Origin: Halarchaeum rubridurum | GTDB lineage: Archaea; Halobacteriota; Halobacteria; Halobacteriales; Halobacteriaceae | Assembly (NCBI RefSeq): GCF_014647115.1 | Contig: NZ_BMOO01000003.1 | Coordinates: 248,001-312,000 of the forward strand | Length of the DNA: 64,000 nucleotides | Direction of reading: 5' to 3' | Shown here: positions 59,199-64,000 of the stretch, piece by piece | Layout of the letters: each line of letters begins with the position of its first letter | How positions within the stretch are numbered: the first letter of the stretch is position 1 | Program-made: the position numbers and the translations under genes | The notes under the pieces: generated by a model | What the model saw: only the letters and a program-made list of their open reading frames with translations | What the model was told of the DNA's origin: nothing | Databases searched by the model: none

Positions 59199-59500
59199 TA
59201 TGCGTCGGCGACCTCGTCGATGAAGTCCTCATCCAACTGCTGTTTCAACACTCGGAGGTTTGCCGCCTCCTCGGCGCCGACGAGCGCTTTGAGTTGCTCG
59301 AAGGTGATCTCATCGTCGTAATAGGCGGCAGCGATCTCCTGGGTGAGTGCGTCGTCGTGAGCGGCGTCTTGGAGGTACTCCCGAAGCGCGGTCACGAGGA
59401 CGTCTGTTCGGTCTTTCCCGAGGACTGCGGCCAGTGCGTCGGCCCGGTCGATAAGCCGATTGGAGGCCCGAAACTGCACGCGCTTCTTATCGGTGCTCAT
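59198..59500 (-). CDS. Ribbon-helix-helix/UPF0175-like antitoxin
   Basis: 100 residues from MSTDKKRVQFRASNRLIDRAD at 59500. The N-terminus is a ribbon-helix-helix (VQFRASNRLIDRADALAAVLGKDRTDVLVTALREYLQD), the C-terminus carries EIAAAYYDDEITFEQLKALVGAEEAANLRVL, like the UPF0175 helix. It precedes the PIN toxin and has an operator-like repeat array directly upstream. Confidence 0.8.
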   Translation of the reverse strand: MSTDKKRVQFRASNRLIDRADALAAVLGKDRTDVLVTALREYLQDAAHDDALTQEIAAAYYDDEITFEQLKALVGAEEAANLRVLKQQLDEDFIDEVADA

Positions 59501-59502
59501 AA

Positions 59503-59555
59503 TGTGTACATTGTGAGCCAGCTCACTTAGCCGTTTTCGTGTGTACGATGTGAGC
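59503..59555 (-). promoter_or_regulatory. Operator-like repeats before the RHH antitoxin
   Basis: TGTGTACATTGTGAGC (59503-59518) and TGTGTACGATGTGAGC (59540-59555) are direct repeats with 14 of 16 bases equal, and GTGAGC-CA-GCTCAC (59513-59526) is a perfect palindrome between them. Their place just before the start codon fits autoregulation by the antitoxin. Confidence 0.6.
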
Positions 59556-59612
59556 ATCATTCGGCCGAGCGTCACTCGGCCACGATCTCCTGCGAAAGTG
59601 CATCCTCGTCGG

Positions 59613-59843
59613 TCAGCGGTCACGCAGCCGATCGCGAGCGGCCGCGAACCGAACGGGATCCGTGTCGCCAGCCGCAGCCATCTCGTTCGCCGACTGGAGC
59701 TGCGAGTCGATGAGCCGATTCTGTTGGCGTGACCACTCACTATCGTCGTGCGTCCGAACGTACTCGGCCCATTGCTTGATCATCTCACGCCGTTGCTCCG
59801 TGTTCCGGCGATGGTCGTCCCCAAACTCCTGTGAGTTCAGCAT
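59613..59843 (-). CDS. Small helical protein of a decayed HTH/nucleotidyltransferase cassette
   Basis: 76 residues from MLNSQEFGDDHRRNTEQRREM at 59843. Highly charged and helical (WAEYVRTHDDSEWSRQQNRLIDSQLQSANEM). A Shine-Dalgarno-like GGAGG lies 7 bases before this ATG, which decides it over the ATG six codons earlier. It overlaps the 3' end of the upstream fragment by 59 bases. Function unknown. Confidence 0.6.
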   Translation of the reverse strand: MLNSQEFGDDHRRNTEQRREMIKQWAEYVRTHDDSEWSRQQNRLIDSQLQSANEMAAAGDTDPVRFAAARDRLRDR

Positions 59844-60061
59844 AGTAGTCCTCCACTCCAAGCTCGTTGACGTACGTTTCGAGCTGCTCCGTGTTAAATC
59901 GTTCCTCGAAGGTCAAGTACAGGTGGAGTGCATCTTCGAAATCCTTCCCGCTGAGGCTGTCTGCAGCTTGTGCGAGTCGGAGTTTGTACGCAATTTGGAG
60001 TTCGAGCGGGCTGATCTCGATCTGCCCCTCATCGAATGCCACGGTCTTCGAACGCCGTCAC
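59785..60061 (-). pseudogene. Nucleotidyltransferase-type toxin with an internal deletion
   Basis: After the HTH gene a GTG (60061) overlaps its stop in GTGA and opens TAFEDRGIR, then hits a stop. Shifted by one frame, FDEGQIEISPLELQIAYKLRLAQAADSLSGKDFEDALHLYLTF-like sequence follows and ends at 59785. That second part resembles the C-terminal helices of nucleotidyltransferase-fold toxins (AbiEii/DUF6036-like), while the catalytic core is missing. The reading is a full-length gene collapsed by a large deletion. An 85-residue protein from the ATG at 60042 is the alternative. Confidence 0.5.
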
Positions 60062-60417
60062 TGAACGTCCTCCATCTTGTCAGTCTGGAGGTCTTCGAGA
60101 CGTTCCTCACCGTACTGTTCGTCTGCCGTCTCGTGCTGTCGGTGGAGTCGGTAGGCTGACTGGAGTCGTTCCCTGTCGTCCGTAATTGCCCAGTACGGCC
60201 GCTTGTGCCGGACGAGCCCGCGTTCCTTCAGTCGCGAGAGGATTGCACTAACAGCATCCGTCTCCAAGCCGAGTCGCTCGGCAATCGTCGCTGCCTTCCA
60301 CGCCCGGTCGTCGTGCTCATCAAGAAATAGCACGATCCGTTCGGTGTCGTTGCGCTCCTCGAACTCCTCGGGATCGGCATTCTCGAACTCGTCGATGTCG
60401 ATGGTGCCACTCGACAT
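60058..60417 (-). CDS. MarR-like winged-helix protein, likely antitoxin
   Basis: 119 residues from MSSGTIDIDEFENADPEEFEE. Winged helix at about 27-80 (RIVLFLDEHDDRAWKAATIAERLGLETDAVSAILSRLKERGLVRHKRPYWAI) then a charged helix. Followed immediately by the nucleotidyltransferase remnant, so it was probably the regulatory half of a two- or three-gene cassette. A tandem 9-bp repeat lies just upstream. Confidence 0.72.
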   Translation of the reverse strand: MSSGTIDIDEFENADPEEFEERNDTERIVLFLDEHDDRAWKAATIAERLGLETDAVSAILSRLKERGLVRHKRPYWAITDDRERLQSAYRLHRQHETADEQYGEERLEDLQTDKMEDVQ

Positions 60418-60423
60418 GCGCTA

Positions 60424-60441
60424 CTGTTGGGACTGTTGGGA
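60424..60441 (-). repeat. Tandem 9-bp repeat before the wHTH gene
   Basis: CTGTTGGGA occurs twice without spacing, 7 bp upstream of the start codon at 60417. A likely operator for the winged-helix protein. Confidence 0.5.
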
Positions 60442-60487
60442 CATAGACATTTGGTTTGTTTGCTCTTTGGTAATGATGGTTCTGTGT

Positions 60488-60727
60488 TTAGCGATGCGGG
60501 ATGAGGTACGCTGCGGGCGTCGCGACGAGGGTCTGCTGCATCAAGGTCCGGTAGGAGCGGACATGGAGTCGAATACGCACTTCAGAAACAGGGGCATCAA
60601 GAGCGCTTGAAGAGCTCTGGAGTGATTCTGGGACATCGTCGCGCCGTCGCAGGTCGCCGTCGCGGACACTCACCGAGAGACGTAACCGGCCCCCGTCTCT
60701 CGGTTTCGTCTCGACGACCCACCGCAT
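60488..60727 (-). CDS. Possible small basic protein
   Basis: 79 residues from MRWVVETKPRDGGRLRLSVSVRDG. Two strand-like segments (RLRLSVSVR, VRIRLHVRSYR) give it a protein-like look, but codon use is weak, there is no clear promoter and no family is recognised. The remaining sequence of the gap 60418-60949 shows no other gene. Confidence 0.3.
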   Translation of the reverse strand: MRWVVETKPRDGGRLRLSVSVRDGDLRRRDDVPESLQSSSSALDAPVSEVRIRLHVRSYRTLMQQTLVATPAAYLIPHR

Positions 60728-60949
60728 GCGTCGGCGTCGATTGTCTGAAACCCGCATAGTGGGGAGTCTTCGGCGTCGAAGCGCCGATATCGGGATCGCG
60801 ACGCCGCCCAGATTCCTCGTTCATACTGAGTGAAACAGAGCCCACACAGGCCTCCTTCGGGGGTACAGGCCGAGTATGAAGATTAAGAGATCACACTCCG
60901 TGCCAGCGCGGACGGCACCTCGCTCGATGATCCGGTCGAGAAGAGCGCG

Positions 60950-62140
60950 CTAGTACGTTTGTGGTGGCTGTTCGAGGATGTCGAAGATTTCGCGAGCGCG
61001 ATACTCCTGTCGGCGGCCTCGTCCGGGAACTTCCTCGAGGACGCCCTCGTCTTCGAGGGCGGTGATCGCCCGATAGGCGGTAGATTGCTCGACGTCGAAG
61101 CGTTGCATGACGGTCTTCGTCGTGAGATAGGGCTGCTCGAAGAGTGTGCAGGCGAGTCGATGCTTCGTGTACGCGACGCCGCCATACGCTTCTTCGTACG
61201 TCCGGCGGAGGTCGTCAAGGGCGAGCGTTCGCTCGACTGATTCGTGCGCTTGCTGGGCGATACCGCGCACGAAGAAGGACAGCCAGACCTCCCAGTCACC
61301 ACGCGTTCGAACGGCGTTCATCCGCTCAACGTACGTCGCCTTATTCCGATTGAAGTATTCACTCAGGTAGAGGTTTGGACGCTTTAGATATCCCTGGTCG
61401 TAGAGTTGGAGCGTGATGAGGAGGCGACCAAGGCGGCCGTTCCCATCGCCATACGAGTGAATTGTCTCGAACTGATAGTGGAAGAGTCCGATGTCGACGA
61501 GCGGATGGTAGCATCCACCCGTCCGGTAGTAGGTGATGAGTGCGTCCATCGATCCATCGACGGCACCCGGGACCGGTGGCAGGAAGTCGCCCAAATGATT
61601 CGGGATAGTCTTGTACGAACCGATGGTGTCGGTGTCGACGCGGTCGTCGGGGACGTCTGTGAGGAGGGTCTCGTGGAGTTGATGGAGGAGGGGGACGGTG
61701 ATCTCGGCGTCGTCGTCGAGGGCGTCGATCCCGTCGAGTATGGCTGCTTCGTAGTTCAACACCTCTTGGGTGTCCTTCGTGTCTGCGGGGGTCCGGTCGT
61801 CCGTGGTGGATTCCGCAGTCGGTTCGTCAAGCGCCCGCGTTTCGAGGCTATAAAGCGCATTATAGTCGATGTCGGCACCCTCGATCTCCGCGGACTCCAT
61901 CGCCTCCTTGCGCAAGAGAGACGTGTAGAGTACTGGTGGGAAGTCGAGTTCGCGACTGATGCCGCTCAACTGCCCCAGCCAGAACGTCGCGTCAGCGAGC
62001 GTTTCGTAGAAGGACGCATCGAGATCGAGTGATCGCGATGGAGGCAGTGGCTCGGGCTTGTAGTAGGACTGTCTCCCGTAGGAAACGAGCGTTCCCGGCG
62101 CCGAGTCTTCCAGCTCGATGCCCTGCATGCACGTATCCAC
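60950..62140 (-). CDS. fic: Fic/DOC family protein with C-terminal winged helix
   Basis: 396 residues. N-terminal Fic_N region contains the inhibitory helix motif SAEIEG (83-88, pattern S-x-x-x-E-G), which blocks ATP binding in class II Fic proteins. The catalytic loop is HSYGDGNGRLGR (228-239), with the essential His and Arg. The C-terminal 70 residues form a winged helix (TKTVMQRFDVEQSTAYRAITALEDEGVLEEV). Fic enzymes AMPylate target proteins. The start at 62140 lies about 26 bp after a TATA-like CTATAGATT; an ATG four codons later is possible. Confidence 0.9.
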   Translation of the reverse strand: MDTCMQGIELEDSAPGTLVSYGRQSYYKPEPLPPSRSLDLDASFYETLADATFWLGQLSGISRELDFPPVLYTSLLRKEAMESAEIEGADIDYNALYSLETRALDEPTAESTTDDRTPADTKDTQEVLNYEAAILDGIDALDDDAEITVPLLHQLHETLLTDVPDDRVDTDTIGSYKTIPNHLGDFLPPVPGAVDGSMDALITYYRTGGCYHPLVDIGLFHYQFETIHSYGDGNGRLGRLLITLQLYDQGYLKRPNLYLSEYFNRNKATYVERMNAVRTRGDWEVWLSFFVRGIAQQAHESVERTLALDDLRRTYEEAYGGVAYTKHRLACTLFEQPYLTTKTVMQRFDVEQSTAYRAITALEDEGVLEEVPGRGRRQEYRAREIFDILEQPPQTY

Positions 62141-62275
62141 ACTACACGCCGGGCAATCATGAATCTATAGATGGTAAATGCATAGTATCTGGCAGTAGCT
62201 GGACACTGAATGCATCACGCACCACGGAATGAATATCGGGTTTCGACAGTGTCTTGTCGTCGACACATCACTAGT

Positions 62276-62304
62276 CAGCCTCTACTGACCGGACGTAGAG
62301 GCTG
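62276..62304. repeat. Perfect 10-bp inverted repeat
   Basis: CAGCCTCTAC and GTAGAGGCTG separated by 9 bases. No gene start lies close enough for a clear operator; it may be a mobile-element end or a terminator-like hairpin. Confidence 0.55.
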
Positions 62305-62338
62305 TTAACGACGCCGAACAACGTCGCGGCCGACCGTA

Positions 62339-62434
62339 ATGTCTGACGAGGAAGTGAAGGAACTGATCTTCGTGGATTTCACTGTCTGCTTGGTGTTGGT
62401 GCTTGGACACATCTTCAGCAAGCAGACGTTCTAA
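62339..62434 (+). CDS. Possible 31-residue membrane peptide
   Basis: MSDEEVKELIFVDFTVCLVL then VLGHIFSKQTF: a single hydrophobic segment with a charged N-terminus typical of haloarchaeal starts. No promoter can be fixed and no homologue is recognised, so it may be a fragment of a lost gene. Confidence 0.25.
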   Translation: MSDEEVKELIFVDFTVCLVLVLGHIFSKQTF

Positions 62435-62528
62435 CTAACTGGCTTTGTGAGGTACTGAGTTTGGACACATTCGGCTCTTCCGCTTCGCTTCCACCTTCAG
62501 AGCGACGCGATCACACCACCTTCTGCGG

Positions 62529-62540
62529 ATTCAACAGAGC
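62529..62540. repeat. IS6-like end fragment
   Basis: ATTCAACAGAGC is identical to the inner part of the left terminal repeat of the outer IS6-type element (complement strand at 44787-44798). Too short to be certain. Confidence 0.35.
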
Positions 62541-62662
62541 ACCTAGCTCAGAACTAGCTATTTCGAAATTGACTGAAATCAGATGGGGGGATGATGGCAC
62601 GCGAGTTGCGGACGCCGTCCGTCCGGGTTTGAACGCGAGACTGAGCGACGACGGCCAGATAC

Positions 62663-62670
62663 ATATATAT
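62663..62670 (+). promoter_or_regulatory. TATA box of the epimerase gene
   Basis: ATATATAT lies 20-27 bp upstream of the start codon at 62690, the strongest TATA element in the window. Confidence 0.65.
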
Positions 62671-62689
62671 CGACCAACCAGACTGTCGT

Positions 62690-63607
62690 ATGCAGGATCA
62701 GCGGATTCTCGTCACCGGTGGCGCGGGCTTCATCGGGTCGAACCTCGCGAACCACCTCGCCACGGAGAACGACGTCGTCGCGCTCGACGACGGCTACCTT
62801 GGGACGCCGGAGAACCTCGACGACGGCGTCGAGTACGTCGGCGCGAGCGTCCTCGACGACGACCTCCCGACGGACGTCGACGTCGTCTTTCACCTCGCCG
62901 CCCTCTCCTCCTACGCGATGCACGAGGAGAACCCCCAGCGGGGCGCCCGCGTCAACGTCGAGGGGTTCGTCAACGTCGTCGAGCAAGCCGTCCAGGACGG
63001 CTGTGAAACGATCGTGTATGCCTCGACGTCCTCCATCTACGGCAATCGAACCGAGCCGAGCCCCGAGGACATGGACGTCCACGTCAACACGGGCTACGAG
63101 GCCTCAAAGCTCGCCCGCGAGAAGTACGCCGAGTACTACTCGAACTTCCACGACGTCACCTGCGCCGGCATGCGCTTCTTCTCGGTCTACCAGGGCTACG
63201 GCGGGAGCGAGGAGCACAAGGGCGAGTACGCGAACGTCATCGCGCAGTTCGCCGACGACATGGCGCACGGCGAGGCACCCGTACTGTACGGCGATGGCAC
63301 CCAAACCCGCGACTTCACGCACGTCTCCGACATCGTCCGCGGTCTCGAACTCGCCGCCGCGAACCGCCTCGACGGCGTCTACAACCTCGGCACCGGCGAG
63401 AGCTACTCCTTCAACACCCTCGTCGACATGCTCAACGACGAGCTCGGGACCGACATCGAACCCGAGTACGTCGAGAACCCAATCCCGGAGGACGTCTACG
63501 TCCACGACACCATGGCCGACAGCACCAAAATGATGGAGGCGACCGGCTGGGAACCCCGAATCTCCTTCCACGAGGGCATCGAGGAGGTCTGCGCGCAGTA
63601 CCAGTAG
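62690..63607 (+). CDS. NAD-dependent epimerase/dehydratase (UDP-glucose 4-epimerase-like)
   Basis: 305 residues. Extended SDR: ILVTGGAGFIGSNLANHL, YASTSSIYGN (catalytic Ser/Thr), NTGYEASKLARE (YxxxK), RFFSVYQGYGG, YGDGTQTRDFTHVSDIVRGL and DGVYNLGTGESYSFN. The family includes UDP-glucose/UDP-GlcNAc 4-epimerases used for surface glycans. It is separated from the main sugar operon by the toxin-antitoxin region and has its own TATA box but no TrmB-type operator. Confidence 0.9.
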   Translation: MQDQRILVTGGAGFIGSNLANHLATENDVVALDDGYLGTPENLDDGVEYVGASVLDDDLPTDVDVVFHLAALSSYAMHEENPQRGARVNVEGFVNVVEQAVQDGCETIVYASTSSIYGNRTEPSPEDMDVHVNTGYEASKLAREKYAEYYSNFHDVTCAGMRFFSVYQGYGGSEEHKGEYANVIAQFADDMAHGEAPVLYGDGTQTRDFTHVSDIVRGLELAAANRLDGVYNLGTGESYSFNTLVDMLNDELGTDIEPEYVENPIPEDVYVHDTMADSTKMMEATGWEPRISFHEGIEEVCAQYQ

Positions 63608-63728
63608 GTCGGACCCTCCAGTCCATCTCTCACTCTACTTCGTGACGGCGCCGACGAGCTCGCCGGACAGCCGGCTCGCGCCGTGAGCCACTCCTCCCGC
63701 ATCGACAGTCGCACGCGGAACCGCGTCG

Positions 63729-64000
63729 TGTACTCGATGCTCGTTCTCTCTGGGTCCAGCGTAAGTACGATGGAGTCTGAAGTATTGGGACACGAGAGCC
63801 CGCTCTACGGGCGACGGACTGGTCAACTCGACGTACAACCTTCTCGTTCCAGCAGGCCCGCAACGTCATCACGTACGAACTGGCGGACGCGATTCGCTCC
63901 TACGCCGTGACTGGTGGGACGCCGATGCACCTCACGTTGTTCGACTACGCCACCTCGCTATCGGCGAACATTCGCACCCACATTCTGTCGCCGGCAGCGA
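63729..64000 (+). pseudogene. Broken archaeal ATPase (PF01637/DUF234 type), continues past the window
   Basis: The + strand reads MLVLSGSSVSTMESEVLG, HESPLYGRRTGQLDV, then after a frameshift near 63835-63845 FSFQQARNVITYELADAIRSYAVTGGTPMHLTLFDYATSLSANI-like to the window end. This is the middle of an archaeal P-loop ATPase of the kind carried by mobile or defence-linked loci. The N-terminal Walker A region is absent. Between 63608 and 63728 nothing is supported. Confidence 0.7.

Larger units (their letters stand above)
62141..62689. other. Low-GC intergenic region with repeat scars
   Basis: 549 bp between fic and the epimerase. It holds the fic promoter, an inverted repeat at 62276-62304, a possible 31-codon gene at 62339-62434, an IS-end-like sequence at 62529-62540 and the TATA box of the epimerase. 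No larger gene is supported. Confidence 0.6.

Noticed and set aside
63635-63838. 67-codon - strand frame at the right end
   Set aside because: Lies opposite the ATPase remnant and has no recognisable feature; its last 30 residues look protein-like but cannot be supported alone.

Overview
The window is chromosomal DNA from an extremely halophilic archaeon (class Halobacteria). The proteins are strongly acidic, the DNA is very GC-rich with promoter-type AT islands, and many genes have a TATA box 26-33 bp upstream of the start codon, i.e. leaderless or nearly leaderless transcripts. Gene content agrees: archaeal topoisomerase VI, DNA gyrase, ATP-dependent DNA ligase, 20S proteasome beta, Orc1/Cdc6-like ATPase, AglB/AglJ N-glycosylation, GlpABC and TrmB. 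The high GC makes almost every gene carry long open frames on the opposite strand; those were ignored.

Layout. (1) 1-20.4 kb is a housekeeping core: gyrA-gyrB, an XRE-CBS regulator, a lone TnpB element, UPF0212, proteasome beta, HIT, a GCS2-family ligase, DNA ligase, a HAD and an MBL hydrolase, top6B-top6A (top6B carries a 569-residue intein), purM, and an M50 protease-TraB pair. (2) 20.4-31.6 kb holds a PIN toxin-antitoxin pair and the glycerol block: glpA-B-C plus a flavin reductase on one strand, glpK plus a membrane protein on the other, then an Orc1/Cdc6-like ATPase and a zinc-ribbon microprotein. (3) 31.6-44.8 kb is a protein N-glycosylation island: aglB with a DUF368/PopT lipid-carrier transporter behind it, three GT2 glycosyltransferases, two sulfatase-fold proteins, a Wzx-like flippase and a GT-C mannosyltransferase-like protein of lower GC. 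(4) 44.8-46.5 kb is a nest of insertion sequences: an intact IS6-type element inside a broken IS6-type element abutting a broken IS5-type element. (5) 46.7-54.8 kb is a tightly overlapping sugar-nucleotide operon (SQD1-like, two SDR epimerases, a GlmU-like transferase, GlmS), a TrmB-family regulator and an AglJ-like glycosyltransferase. Two copies of a palindrome GTTACTC-N7-GAGTAAC, which contains the TrmB consensus TACT-N8-GAGTA, lie just downstream of the TATA boxes of the operon and of the aglJ unit. (6) 54.8-62.2 kb is an accessory region of toxin-antitoxin modules and remnants: VapBC, a SWIM zinc finger, a TnpB fragment, a TumE-like/wHTH pair, PIN/RHH, a decayed HTH/nucleotidyltransferase cassette, and Fic. 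(7) 62.7-64 kb has a UDP-sugar epimerase and a broken archaeal ATPase running off the end.

How they work together. glpK, the putative glycerol facilitator and glpABC form a glycerol catabolic route to dihydroxyacetone phosphate. GlmS and the GlmU-like enzyme lead toward UDP-GlcNAc, the SDR enzymes diversify it, AglJ and the GT2 enzymes build a dolichol-linked glycan, the flippase turns it over, AglB transfers it, and the DUF368 protein probably recycles the lipid carrier. The shared operator suggests that a sugar-sensing TrmB regulator ties glycan-precursor supply and the first glycan-building step to nutrient state.
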